Assembly (NCBI GenBank): GCA_963762315.1
Contig: CAVXKO010000004.1
Span: 1,178,001 to 1,242,000, forward strand
DNA from: RPQJ01 sp963762315
Lineage (GTDB): Bacteria > Pseudomonadota > Gammaproteobacteria > Steroidobacterales > Steroidobacteraceae
Direction of reading: 5' to 3'
Length of the DNA: 64,000 nucleotides
Shown in pieces: positions 25,862 to 34,706 of the stretch. The notes beneath the pieces were generated by a model. The model saw only the letters and a program-made list of their open reading frames with translations. It was not told where the DNA came from and did no database searches. A program made the position numbers and the translations under genes. Positions within the stretch are counted from its first letter, which is position 1, and each line of letters begins with the position of its first letter.

Positions 25862-27340
25862 TCAGCGCGGCCCCGCAGGCACGAACGAGATCTCGATCCC
25901 GTGCTTCACCGCGAAGTCGCGCCAGAGCTGGCGTCGCTGTTCGAGCCGGCCGGCGAGCGACGGGTCCGTTCCGAATCGTTCCGCATAGGAGGCTTCGTCG
26001 ACCACGAGGCGGCAGTGTGCCGCACCAGGCGCGGCACGCGAATGCTGGCGTGCCGTGTCGAGCACAAGGCCGTGATTCTCCGTCTCCGGCGTGGATGCGA
26101 GATTCATCAACAGGACGCAGCCGCCCCCGGTGCGGCCGAATTCCTGCAGAACCGGGGACAGGCTGGCTTCTGCGCCGTAGGCCACGGCGCGATGCACGCG
26201 GGCCCGCGCGCCTCGACCGAACATTTCCTGCAATGCCGGCTCGAGCCTTGCCGTCGCATGCGCACCGGGCTCGTACGCATAGGGAATGACGTGGATCGAC
26301 GTCTGCAGCCCCTGCCCGCCCGCGCCCAATGCGGTGCGCGCGTAGGCCGACAGGTCTTCGGGGAGGGCGGCGGAGTGTTGCAGGCGCCGCCCCCTGAACC
26401 AGGCAAAGCCCGCCAGCAGCAGGCGCGGCAGGACCACGGCAGCCAGCAGGCACAACGCAATGACGTGGATCCAGGGCGCGGCCGACGCGCCGCCGCTTCC
26501 GTCAGGCTGGAACTGCAACTGCGCAACCTGCTCGACCGTCTTCGGCAGCGCGATCCCGGCCCATGAAGCGACTGGCCCGAACAGCGCATCGATCAGCCAT
26601 TTCACCTGCGGCGCGGCGAGCCAGGTGCTTTCCCAGCCGGCGAGGTAGGCATGCCCGATGCCGCGCTGGTACAGGCCCGCGATCAGGCCCATCGCGAGAG
26701 CCGCGGCGGCGAGGTGCAGCCATTGCCGCATCTGCTGTGCAAGGATCGGCGCGCCGTGGTGGCTCCAGTCCGAGACGAAGCGCCGCACCGCGTCACCCAT
26801 GACGGTGTCGACCTGCGCCGTTCGCGCGATCAGCGGCCCGAGCCGGCGACCGATGTTCCTCACGGCCGACCCGGCCATGCGCGTGGCGGAACTCGCGCCT
26901 TGCGCCAGCTGTTTCACGCCGCCCGCCGCCACCCACGCGTATACGGCGAGATTCCAGGCCAGCAGGCCGAGGAACGGCAGCGCCAGGATGTTGATGCGAC
27001 GCGACTCGTTCATCGCGGAGAGGCCGAAGCCGCTGACGAACGCCACCACCAGCAGCGCAACACCGACCCACGTCGGCCAGCCACTGCGAGCCAGCAGGTC
27101 GTTCAACACCGGATAGCGCTGCAACAGCGGCCCCGACAGCCGGCCTGCCCGATCGGCGAGTGCTTGAAGCACACTCGGCCCGGCCGAGTCCTGCCCGACC
27201 TCGTCCGTCGTGAGCCCCTTGGCTCGCAATGCGTCTCGTGCAGCCCGTTCACGTTCGCCCCAGGCGAGGACCTGGCCGGAGCGATCCGCTTCCTCGACCG
27301 CCTTGACGAGCAGTATTTCGCGCAGGGTGTCGGGACGCAT
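25862..27340 (-). CDS. DUF2868 membrane protein
   Basis: A 492-residue protein with hydrophobic pairs at about residues 92-135 (WVGVALLVVAFVSGFGLSAM, ILALPFLGLLAWNLAVYAW) and 215-305, including the family hallmark GLYQRGIGHAYLAGWESTWL. The C-terminal third is soluble with Rossmann-like hydrophobic strands. Its stop abuts the start of the GTPase gene (25862/25861). DUF2868 has no assigned activity; obligatory neighbourhood with DUF3482 suggests the two form one membrane-linked unit. Confidence 0.85.
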   Translation of the reverse strand: MRPDTLREILLVKAVEEADRSGQVLAWGERERAARDALRAKGLTTDEVGQDSAGPSVLQALADRAGRLSGPLLQRYPVLNDLLARSGWPTWVGVALLVVAFVSGFGLSAMNESRRINILALPFLGLLAWNLAVYAWVAAGGVKQLAQGASSATRMAGSAVRNIGRRLGPLIARTAQVDTVMGDAVRRFVSDWSHHGAPILAQQMRQWLHLAAAALAMGLIAGLYQRGIGHAYLAGWESTWLAAPQVKWLIDALFGPVASWAGIALPKTVEQVAQLQFQPDGSGGASAAPWIHVIALCLLAAVVLPRLLLAGFAWFRGRRLQHSAALPEDLSAYARTALGAGGQGLQTSIHVIPYAYEPGAHATARLEPALQEMFGRGARARVHRAVAYGAEASLSPVLQEFGRTGGGCVLLMNLASTPETENHGLVLDTARQHSRAAPGAAHCRLVVDEASYAERFGTDPSLAGRLEQRRQLWRDFAVKHGIEISFVPAGPR

Positions 27341-27351
27341 GGCGATCGTGA

Positions 27352-28023
27352 CTACGGGACGCGACCCACGGCGCCGATCGTCTCATCGGCAAAATACACA
27401 CGGATCGTCGAGCCGGTTTCCGTGGACCACCGGGTCTGCGTGACGAGCCATTTGCGCACGAACTCCACGACCGTCTTGCGCGCGTCCTCGCGTTGCAGCT
27501 CGATGTAGGCCGGCAACACGGCCTTCCTGGCGAGCTTGGCCGTCAGCTCGCGCTCGAGATCGTCGAGCGAATCCGTTGCGGTGAACGGCAGCAGCACCCA
27601 GGTGCCCGACGCGTCCTTCTCCATGCGGCCGAAATCGACCGCCACCGGCAGGCTCGGCTTCACGGGCGGTGCGATCACGGTGAATTCCGTGCCGGTCCGC
27701 ACCACGCGCCACTCCGGCGCCAGTTCGATGTGATAGCGATATACGACCGGCACCCGGATGCGCGGCACCGTCTCTCCCACGGGAATGCCGAGCAGCGAGT
27801 GGATGAACTTCGTCTCGAACACCTCGGTGGCCTGGATCCTCGAGACCTCGAGCAGTCCGCCCTTGGTGCGCATCACGAGGATTTCCTCGGGCGCGCTCGA
27901 AGTCACCTCGCCGTGTGTCGAATTCCAGGCCTTGAACGAGGCGATCTTCTGGTACGCGTACATCAGGCCGGCGCCCACGCAGAGCGCCAGCACGATCGCA
28001 CCGACCCGCGTCGACGTATTCAC
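27352..28023 (-). CDS. Membrane-anchored protein of unknown function
   Basis: A 223-residue protein with one N-terminal helix (VGAIVLALCVGAGLMYAYQ) and a soluble domain that includes a conserved-looking segment RIRVPVVYRYHIELAPEWRV. The start is GTG at 28023, five bases downstream of the tryptophanase stop, with no better upstream choice. The fold may be a DUF4230-like domain, but I am not confident. Location between tnaA and the DUF2868/DUF3482 pair indicates cotranscription. Confidence 0.65.
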   Translation of the reverse strand: MNTSTRVGAIVLALCVGAGLMYAYQKIASFKAWNSTHGEVTSSAPEEILVMRTKGGLLEVSRIQATEVFETKFIHSLLGIPVGETVPRIRVPVVYRYHIELAPEWRVVRTGTEFTVIAPPVKPSLPVAVDFGRMEKDASGTWVLLPFTATDSLDDLERELTAKLARKAVLPAYIELQREDARKTVVEFVRKWLVTQTRWSTETGSTIRVYFADETIGAVGRVP

Positions 28024-28027
28024 GAAA

Positions 28028-29398
28028 TCAACCCACCAGGGGCTCGAAACGAGCCGTGAAGTGCCGCAGCTGCTTCGGCTGGGCGACGATGCGCAGGCCG
28101 CGCAGCCGGTCCTTGCGGGCAGCGACTTCCTCGAACACCTCGACGAGGTAGTCGGCGTGCGATTGCGTGTACACGCGACGCGGCATCGCCAGGCGCACGA
28201 GATCCATCTCCGCTGCCCCTTCCGACCCATCCGGCTTCAGGCCGAACATGACCGTGCCGATCTCGCAGGCGCGGATGCCACCGTGCTCGTACAGGGCGAC
28301 CGCCAGCGCCTGGCCGGGATACTGCAACGGCGCGATGTGCGGCAGGAAACGTCGCGCATCGACGAACACTGCGTGCCCGCCTACGGGACGCACGATCGGG
28401 ATACCGAGCTCGAGGAGCTTCTCGCCGATGTATTCATTGGTGCGCACGCGGTAACGCAGGTACTGCTCGTCGACGATTTCGCCGAGTCCGACCGCAATGG
28501 CGTCGAGGTCGCGCCCGGCAAGGCCGCCGTACGTGGGAAACCCTTCCGTGAGGATCAGCCGATTGCGCGCCGCAGCGGCCAGCGTATCGTCATTGACCGC
28601 GAGCCAGCCGCCGATGTTGGCGAAGGCATCCTTCTTGGCACTCATCGTCATGCCGTCGGCCACCGAGAACATGTCGCGCACGATGTCCGTCACGCGGCGA
28701 TCGGCCTGTCCGGGCTCGCGGCACTTGATGAACCAGGCGTTCTCGGCGAAGCGGCAACCATCGATGAAGAACGGCTTGCCATGCCGATGCGCGACCTCGG
28801 CGGTGGCGCGGATGTTCGCAAGGCTCACCGGCTGGCCGCCGCCCGCATTGTTGGTGACCGTCAGCATCACGAGCGGGATGCGGTCGGCCGATTCCTGCAG
28901 CAGCTTCTCGAGCCGCGCGAGGTCGATGTTGCCCTTGAAGGGAAATGGCTGGTCGGTGTCGTGCGCTTCCGGCACCAGGAGGTCGACCGCCGATGCACCC
29001 GTCGCCTCGATGTTGCCGCGGGTCGTGTCGAAGTGCGTGTTCGACGGAATGACCTTGCCGGCCCCGCCGACGATCGAGAACAGGATTGCCTCCGCGGCCC
29101 GCCCCTGGTGCGTCGGGATGACGTGCCGGAACGGCATCAGGTCACGCACCGCCTTCTCGAAGCGGTAATACGACGGCGAGCCCGCGTACGACTCGTCGCC
29201 GCGCATGACGGCGCCCCATTGCGCGGCGCTCATCGCGCCCGTGCCGGAGTCGGTCAGCAGGTCGATGATCACGTCGTCCGAGTGCAGGGCGAACAGGTTC
29301 CAGCCGGCTTTCTGCAGCAACCCGCGCCGTTCGTCGAGTGTCGTGAGCCGGATAGGCTCGACGGCCTTGATGCGGAACGGCTCGATGATGGTCTTCAT
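28028..29398 (-). CDS. tnaA: Tryptophanase/tyrosine phenol-lyase family beta-eliminating lyase
   Basis: A 456-residue PLP enzyme; tryptophanase cleaves tryptophan to indole, pyruvate and ammonia. Conserved blocks are EPFRIKAVEPI at the start, IDLLTDSGTGAMS, IPTHQGRAAE, NAGGGQPVSLAN, and the PLP lysine at residue 256 in MSAKKDAF. It ends RHFTARFEPL, like E. coli TnaA. Tyrosine phenol-lyase cannot be ruled out by sight. Only 34 bases separate it from the upstream exonuclease gene, so there is no room for a tnaC leader, and no tnaB permease is adjacent. Regulation must therefore differ from the enterobacterial operon. Confidence 0.88.
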   Translation of the reverse strand: MKTIIEPFRIKAVEPIRLTTLDERRGLLQKAGWNLFALHSDDVIIDLLTDSGTGAMSAAQWGAVMRGDESYAGSPSYYRFEKAVRDLMPFRHVIPTHQGRAAEAILFSIVGGAGKVIPSNTHFDTTRGNIEATGASAVDLLVPEAHDTDQPFPFKGNIDLARLEKLLQESADRIPLVMLTVTNNAGGGQPVSLANIRATAEVAHRHGKPFFIDGCRFAENAWFIKCREPGQADRRVTDIVRDMFSVADGMTMSAKKDAFANIGGWLAVNDDTLAAAARNRLILTEGFPTYGGLAGRDLDAIAVGLGEIVDEQYLRYRVRTNEYIGEKLLELGIPIVRPVGGHAVFVDARRFLPHIAPLQYPGQALAVALYEHGGIRACEIGTVMFGLKPDGSEGAAEMDLVRLAMPRRVYTQSHADYLVEVFEEVAARKDRLRGLRIVAQPKQLRHFTARFEPLVG

Positions 29399-29432
29399 GT
29401 CTTCCCCGTCGATTCCCTGGTCGCGAACCCGT

Positions 29433-30344
29433 TCAGGTCCGCACTTTTTCTCGTTTGCCGTCGCGCGCCGAATACCTCGACTTCGCGTCGAACTCCTCGA
29501 GATCGAGCGCCATGCTCTTGCCGCCGTAGACGGCTTGCTTCAGCCAGGCCAGCTCCGCGTCCACGGCCTCGCGCGAGGCGAACTCGCCGCACCACGTGCG
29601 CTTGTCCGGCACCCAGCGGTAGCCCCGTTGCCTGAGCACGTCCTTCGACTCGAACGGCGAGTTGTTCGCCCAGAGCCGGTATGACGGCTTGCGTGCGGAT
29701 TCGAGGAGGATCCTGAGCGCGGGCGCGCCCGACTCGCCGAATGGCCGGCGCAGCACTTCGAGCAGCGCGAGGCAATCGATCTCCGCGCGGTGGCCCTCGT
29801 AGAAGAAGCCGTAACGATACGCGAGGTATTCGAGCTTCGAGCTTTCGATGCCCGCGTCCGACCAGGGCACCTCCTGCCACGAGCAGGCCCAGGGCAGCCC
29901 GGCGAAGACCGGCAGCCGCGCCTCGAGGAAACCCCGGTCGAAACGCGCGTTGTGCGCGATGACGAGGCCCGCCTGCTTCAGCAGCGCCTCCACGCGTGCG
30001 TCGTCGATCTTGTGCCCGGCCACCATGGCATCGGTGATGCCGTGGATCGCCGTCGACTCCGGCGGAATGGGGAAGCCCGGATCCTCGAGGCCATCGTAGG
30101 TCTCGACGACGCGGCCGACTTCACCGGTGTCGGCGCAGTACTCGAACACGATCACGGCGAGTTCGATGACCTTGTCGGTCGATGCGTCGGTGCCGGTCGT
30201 CTCCGTGTCCACGATGGCCCCACGGCGGATCCTGCGGCCCTCGAGTGCCGCGGAGTCCTGTGCCGTGTCGAGCCTGCGGATCACCCGGAAATCCGGATGC
30301 GCGTCGAGCCGGGCAGCGAGTTCGTCGTAGTCCTTCCGGTTCAT
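29433..30344 (-). CDS. DnaQ-like DEDDh 3'-5' exonuclease
   Basis: A 303-residue protein with the exonuclease core at residues about 40-210: Exo I is IVDTETTGTD, Exo II HNARFDRGFLE, Exo III HRAEIDCLALLE with the DEDDh histidine. It resembles the proteobacterial 3'-5' exonuclease proteins whose C-terminal region (YRLWANNSPFESKD, KRTWCGEF) has the motif for trimming small substrates. It may act in DNA repair or RNA turnover. The start overlaps the stop of the methyltransferase by four bases. Confidence 0.87.
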   Translation of the reverse strand: MNRKDYDELAARLDAHPDFRVIRRLDTAQDSAALEGRRIRRGAIVDTETTGTDASTDKVIELAVIVFEYCADTGEVGRVVETYDGLEDPGFPIPPESTAIHGITDAMVAGHKIDDARVEALLKQAGLVIAHNARFDRGFLEARLPVFAGLPWACSWQEVPWSDAGIESSKLEYLAYRYGFFYEGHRAEIDCLALLEVLRRPFGESGAPALRILLESARKPSYRLWANNSPFESKDVLRQRGYRWVPDKRTWCGEFASREAVDAELAWLKQAVYGGKSMALDLEEFDAKSRYSARDGKREKVRT

Positions 30345-31159
30345 CGGCCCCTCACCGCCAGCACGCCGTCTCCCTCGAACCCGGTACGAAAACCGGCCAG
30401 TTGCAGTCGCCTGGCGACTTCACGCGGCACGTCCCGGCCGCTCGTCAGCTTATTGGGCGTCCCGGTGTAATGGAACAGCTTACCCCTTGGCCTCAGCACC
30501 CGCGCGAGCTGTTGATAGAACGACTCCGAGTAAAGTTCGCCGGCGATGCCGAAGCGTGGAGGGTCGTGCAGCACGGCGTCGAACGCAGCCGCGGGGAGGT
30601 CTGCGATGCGTTGCACAACGTCTCCCTCCTGCAGTTCGAGGACGCCCCCGGGCGCGGGCGACCAGGGATTGACGCTGCGCAGCCAGAGCACGTCCGGGTT
30701 TTTCTCGAACGACACGATGCGAGCCGCCTTTCCGGCCAGGCACCACGCCGCGAAATAGCCGAGGCCGCCGCAGGTATCGAGGATGACCTTGCCCGCGGGC
30801 TGGATGCACTCGACCTTCGTGCGGGCATCCTCGTACGGCGAGACCTTCGAGGTCGGCAGCATCTTGATGCCGTCGATTTCGAACGTCGGAGCACCCCACT
30901 CCGTCGGCACCAGCTTCACCAGTGCATTCGTGTATCGGGAGACGGGCGCAAAGGCGTCACCGGTCCAGTGATAGATCGTGCGGTCCTTGCAGGATTCGAG
31001 GTATGGGTAACGGGCGTCCTGCCATGCCCAGCCCGATTCGACCGTCTCGACCGTCGTGACCGAACGGCCGAGATCGAGCGAGCACTCGACGGACAGTGCG
31101 CCGGATCGTCGGGCCGCGGTGAGACGCTCGTGAACCGGCAGGGTCAGCAACGGCCCCAA
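30341..31159 (-). CDS. Class I SAM-dependent methyltransferase
   Basis: A protein of about 272 residues. The nucleotide motif is ILDTCGGLGYFAAW near residue 140, followed by VVSFEKNPDVL for the ribose-binding acid and VLHDPPRFGIAG (motif IV, DPPR). This resembles predicted methyltransferases of the MnmC/RlmI-like Rossmann class. No ATG is in a suitable place; TTG codons at 31165 (overlapping the hemG stop) and 31159 are the likely starts. The substrate is unknown. It is part of the hemG-to-alcohol dehydrogenase convoy. Confidence 0.75.
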   Translation of the reverse strand: MGPLLTLPVHERLTAARRSGALSVECSLDLGRSVTTVETVESGWAWQDARYPYLESCKDRTIYHWTGDAFAPVSRYTNALVKLVPTEWGAPTFEIDGIKMLPTSKVSPYEDARTKVECIQPAGKVILDTCGGLGYFAAWCLAGKAARIVSFEKNPDVLWLRSVNPWSPAPGGVLELQEGDVVQRIADLPAAAFDAVLHDPPRFGIAGELYSESFYQQLARVLRPRGKLFHYTGTPNKLTSGRDVPREVARRLQLAGFRTGFEGDGVLAVRGR

Positions 31160-31161
31160 GA

Positions 31162-31698
31162 TCAACCCAGCGTGAGCAGGTGCCGGCCGTACGCCGCGAC
31201 GTCGTCCCACTTGGTGTAGTCGATGACGGTCTTGCGGTCGGTCGGGCCCTGGGTGAACTTCATGATCAGCTGGATCATGAACACCTCGTACCAGCGCCAC
31301 GACGGATAATCGACCTTGCCCGCGATCACCTTGAGGTCTTTCGGCTTCCAGGGCGAGAGCTGCAGGAATTTCTGCATGTAGCGATTGCCCTCGACGGTCG
31401 CTTTCTCGGGCGTGCGGGCCACGACGGACACGTTGAAGAAGCTGTTCGGCTTGGCGTCGAGCCGTGACTTGTTGGCCGCGATGAATTCGAGGAAAGGCTT
31501 GTCGTAGGTGCCGTAGATGACTGGCGCGCCGAGCGCGACCACGTCATGGCGGTCCCAGTCGACCCCTTCGTGAATCGCCTCCTGCACGTCCATCATCTGC
31601 GCCCGCCCGCCGGCCTCCGCGATCGCGTCGCAGATCCGCCGGGAAACGCGGGCCGTGTGGCCGCGGCGGCTCCAGTACAACACCAGCACTGATTTCAT
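31162..31698 (-). CDS. hemG: Menaquinone-dependent protoporphyrinogen IX dehydrogenase
   Basis: A 178-residue flavodoxin-like enzyme of haem synthesis that oxidises protoporphyrinogen IX to protoporphyrin IX, passing electrons to the respiratory quinone. N-terminal LVLYWSRRGHTARVSRRI is the FMN phosphate loop. APVIYGTYDKPFLEFI, VVARTPEK and YPSWRWYEVFMIQLIMKF match the E. coli protein, including the membrane-contact segment near the C-terminus. The ATG at 31698 overlaps the corrected esterase stop (ATGA). A longer in-frame extension upstream results from the esterase frameshift. Confidence 0.9.
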   Translation of the reverse strand: MKSVLVLYWSRRGHTARVSRRICDAIAEAGGRAQMMDVQEAIHEGVDWDRHDVVALGAPVIYGTYDKPFLEFIAANKSRLDAKPNSFFNVSVVARTPEKATVEGNRYMQKFLQLSPWKPKDLKVIAGKVDYPSWRWYEVFMIQLIMKFTQGPTDRKTVIDYTKWDDVAAYGRHLLTLG

Positions 31699-32382
31699 CC
31701 GTTTGTCCCGCTCTCTTGGCCGGCCGTCATGGCCTCTTCCCACAGTCGCCTGGGCACGTGGCGCGTCAGGCGCTCCACCACGAGTTGCAAGCGTCTCGTT
31801 GCGGATCTCGTGCCCGATGCCCGGATACACGTCCGCCGTCACGTCGCCGCCGAGTTCACGCAATCGATTCGCACCCTCGACCGTGTGCCGACAGGGCACG
31901 ACAGCGTCTTCCAGCCCGTGCAGCAGGTGAATCGTCACCTCGGGCGAAACCTGGGTCGGCAGGCGCGCAAAGCGTCCGGCGATCGCCACGACGCGCGCCG
32001 CCGGCGGATGCGCACCGACGCTCGCTTCGAGCGCCATGGTCGAACCCTGCGAGAAACCGACCAGCGCCGTCATCGCCTCGCTCACTTTCGCCCGCTGTTG
32101 CCACTCGCGGATGGCCTGCAGGAGTCCCGGCAGCGCGTCGGCCACGCGGGTCACCCGGTTGACGTCGTCGATGCCGTCGAGCGAGAACCACTGCAGCCCG
32201 CCGGGGTACCCCATGGGCTCTGGAGCGGCGATGCTCACCACCGTGGCATTCGGGAAAACCCTCGCAAGATGCTGGCCGATCGGTACGAGGTCCTCGGCGT
32301 TGGCGCCATAGCCATGGAACAGCAGGAAAAGCTGCCGTGCGCCGCCGGGTTGTTCCTGCACCACGATCGATCGAGCTGTCAT
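31695..32382 (-). pseudogene. Phospholipase/carboxylesterase-type serine hydrolase, frameshifted near the C-terminus
   Basis: The N-terminal 180 residues have an alpha/beta hydrolase fold of the YpfH/EstB type: LFLLFHGYGANAEDLVPIGQ, GFSQGSTMALE (nucleophile elbow) and HGLEDAVVP (acid). The histidine motif GIGHEI is present at about 31815. Immediately after, one extra base near 31785-31790 throws the frame, so it reads through in frame into hemG. Removing it restores the family ending (LVVERLTRHVPRRLWEEAM) and a TGA that overlaps the hemG ATG. Start ATG 32397 is an alternative. Confidence 0.8.
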
Positions 32383-32536
32383 TGCCGCGCGTTCCATCCG
32401 GGGCGACGAGGCTACCCGCCACCGCCGCGTCGGGCAAGCGCGCTTCCCGCGAGTCCGAGGTTGATCTTGCGGCGTCACGCAGGGATGCTTGGGGCCCGCG
32501 GCTCCACGCGAACGACGACAAGCAGGCTTCAGGCGC

Positions 32537-33799
32537 ATGACCACCCCGAGTCCCGAGAACCCGTCGGCCACGAGCAACCGCGACCGCTGGATCATCCTGC
32601 TGTTCAGCCTCTTCGCCTGGACGGTGAGCAACCTCGACCAGTCGCTGTTCGGCTACGCGGTGCCGGGCATCCTCGCCGACTTCAACGTCGGGCTCGAAAC
32701 CGTCGGGCACATCCTGTCCCTGGGGTTCATCGTGGCGGCCGTGCTGGTCGTGTTTGCCGGGCTTGCGGCCGACCGCTACGGCCGCCGCTGGACGCTGGCA
32801 GCCCTGCTCGCGGCGTCGGCGCTCTTCGTGGGCCTGCACGGCTTTGCGGCGACCGTGGGCCAGCTCACGCTGTTCCGCGCCTTGGCCTTCGGGCTCGCGG
32901 CGGGGCTCGCCCCGATCACCGCCGCTTACGTCGCCGAGTCGGCGCCCAACCGCCACCGCGGCGTCCTGATGGGCGTCCTGCAGTGCGGCTACCCGCTAGG
33001 CTGGTTTCTAGCCGCCATGATCGCGGCGCCCCTGCTGGAATCACGGGGCTGGCGTTCGATCTTCCTGGTCGGCTTCGCCGTCATCCCGATCGCCTTCCTG
33101 ATTGCCTGGCGCCTGCCCGAGAGCCGCCGCTACCAGGCCGTTGCGTCTGCCCGCGCGCGCGGCGAGTCGCAAGGCGCCCTCAACAAGGCGTTGCTCGGCG
33201 AACTCTTCTCGCCCCGCTTCCGGTTCCGCACCTTCGCCTGCATCGTCTTGTTCTTCGCTTTCGGCTGCGCGTACGCCGGCACGGCGTTCTTCTTCCCGAC
33301 GTATTTCATGGCCGTGCGCGGCTATACGCAGGCCGAGGCGGCGCAGCTCGTGGGCCTGTCGAACGGTATCGCGATCGCCGGCTACCTGGCCGCCGCCGTG
33401 ATCGGCGAGTACGTCCTCACGCGGCGCAATACCTACGCCATCTGGTGCGTGCTCGGCGCGATCGCGCTCGTCGGCCTCATGTGGCTGCCGAGCGAGCGCT
33501 GGCACGACCTTACGCTGTTCGCGCTCACCGGAGCATTCTTCTACGGCAGCAACGCAGTGGTCGGCACCTTGCTGGCGGACCTCTATCCAACCCGCGTGCG
33601 CACCACGGCCTACGCAGTCTGCGGTTCTGCACCGCTCAGTGCAGGGTTCGCGCTGTTCCCGAGCATCGTGCCGCTCGCGGTCGCTTCGATGGGTTGGCAG
33701 TGGGCCTTCACGGCCCTGATCGCGCCGCTGCTCGTCGTGTCGTCCATTGCCGCGCTGGCGCTGCCGAACCTGCGCTCGGGCCTCGACGTCGAGGATTGA
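32537..33799 (+). CDS. MFS transporter, sugar/aromatic acid porter type
   Basis: A 420-residue inner-membrane permease with twelve hydrophobic segments. The A-motif between helices 2 and 3 is GLAADRYGRRWTL. Other features are VSNLDQSLFGYAVPGI in helix 1, APNRHRGVLMGVLQCGYPLG in helix 4-5, and LYPTRVRTTAYAVCG, typical of the aromatic acid:H+ symporter and metabolite symporter groups. ATG 32537 is selected because codons upstream look non-coding. The substrate is unknown; no adjacent enzyme indicates it. Confidence 0.85.
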   Translation: MTTPSPENPSATSNRDRWIILLFSLFAWTVSNLDQSLFGYAVPGILADFNVGLETVGHILSLGFIVAAVLVVFAGLAADRYGRRWTLAALLAASALFVGLHGFAATVGQLTLFRALAFGLAAGLAPITAAYVAESAPNRHRGVLMGVLQCGYPLGWFLAAMIAAPLLESRGWRSIFLVGFAVIPIAFLIAWRLPESRRYQAVASARARGESQGALNKALLGELFSPRFRFRTFACIVLFFAFGCAYAGTAFFFPTYFMAVRGYTQAEAAQLVGLSNGIAIAGYLAAAVIGEYVLTRRNTYAIWCVLGAIALVGLMWLPSERWHDLTLFALTGAFFYGSNAVVGTLLADLYPTRVRTTAYAVCGSAPLSAGFALFPSIVPLAVASMGWQWAFTALIAPLLVVSSIAALALPNLRSGLDVED

Positions 33800-33806
33800 C
33801 CGGCCG

Positions 33807-34424
33807 TCAGAACCAGTTGAAGTTGAAGCTGATGCTGATGCGCTCGGCCGCGACTGGATTGACCGGCACTTCGTGCCGTAGCCAGCTCTCGAACAGCACC
33901 ACGTTGCCTGCGGAAGCCGGCAAGGTCACCCAGGGACGGTTCGCGGCGCGATGCCGGGCCTTGCGCGGCGGCGCCGCCATGAAGCGATCGAGCCGCGGAT
34001 CCTCGAACTTGAGGCCGGGCGACCCTTTCGGCGTCCGCACGTAATACGTGCCGCTGATGGTGGAGACCGGATGCAGGTGCAGGGAGTGCGTCACGCCGCG
34101 CGGCATGATGTTCACCCAGCAGTCCGTCATCGTGAGTTCGCGCCCATCGAGGTCGAAATCGAGCGCGCGGGCGAACCTGAGCACGTGCCGTTGCAGCTTG
34201 CGACCCAGGGTCTCGAACGTGGGCGACAGCGTGTGCATGCGGCACAGCGAGCCGTAGGACGTGTAGCCGCCCGGGTAGTGCGTCTTCGACCACATCCGCC
34301 CTCCCCGGTCGTCCTCGCGCAGCTGCAGCGACTCCTGCAGCAGGCGGCGGTTCAGCGCCTGCCAGCCCGAAGGCTGGAGGCGCGCGACGTATACCTGCGT
34401 CGGGAACAGCGAGTGAACCGGCAT
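33807..34424 (-). CDS. Putative 2-oxoglutarate/Fe(II) oxygenase (TIGR02466-like)
   Basis: A 205-residue protein starting LFPTQVYVARLQ. The Fe ligands appear as HLHPVSTISGTYYV (HxH) and the C-terminal WLRHEVPVN, followed by the 2-oxoglutarate arginine in ERISISFNFNW. The family is often named putative 2OG-Fe(II) oxygenase and the substrate is unknown. The start codon overlaps the upstream stop by two bases (TGATG), so it is coupled to the small membrane protein gene. Confidence 0.8.
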   Translation of the reverse strand: MPVHSLFPTQVYVARLQPSGWQALNRRLLQESLQLREDDRGGRMWSKTHYPGGYTSYGSLCRMHTLSPTFETLGRKLQRHVLRFARALDFDLDGRELTMTDCWVNIMPRGVTHSLHLHPVSTISGTYYVRTPKGSPGLKFEDPRLDRFMAAPPRKARHRAANRPWVTLPASAGNVVLFESWLRHEVPVNPVAAERISISFNFNWF

Positions 34425-34678
34425 CAGCTGCCTTTGAACAGCCCCAATGCCCGGAGGATGAAGATCAACGCTGCAGCGCCGGCCACGGCGACCACGAACC
34501 TCAAGATGCCGCCAGTCGGCGCGATGCCGAGCATGCCGGCGAGCCAGAAGCCCAGCATCGATCCGACGATGCCGACCAGCACGTTCGCGACCATGCCCAT
34601 CTGCGCGTTCGTCTTCATGACGATGCTCGCGAGCCAGCCGACGATGCCACCGATGACCAGTGAAATGATCCAGCCCAT
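34424..34678 (-). CDS. GlsB/YeaQ/YmgE family membrane protein
   Basis: An 84-residue protein with three hydrophobic segments, the family sequence GWIISLVIGGIVGWLASIVM, NVLVGIVGSMLGFWLAG and a glycine-rich final helix. Homologues are stress-associated small membrane proteins. A purine-rich site (agggag) precedes the ATG. It probably shares a promoter with the downstream oxygenase. Confidence 0.85.
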   Translation of the reverse strand: MGWIISLVIGGIVGWLASIVMKTNAQMGMVANVLVGIVGSMLGFWLAGMLGIAPTGGILRFVVAVAGAAALIFILRALGLFKGS

Positions 34679-34706
34679 GTTGACTCCCTATTGCTTTTTC
34701 AAATGA

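Noticed and set aside
31729..34044. A 771-residue rightward open frame over the esterase and MFS genes
   Set aside because: The frame is an out-of-frame shadow of two well recognised genes in high-GC DNA, with arginine-rich low-complexity translation.
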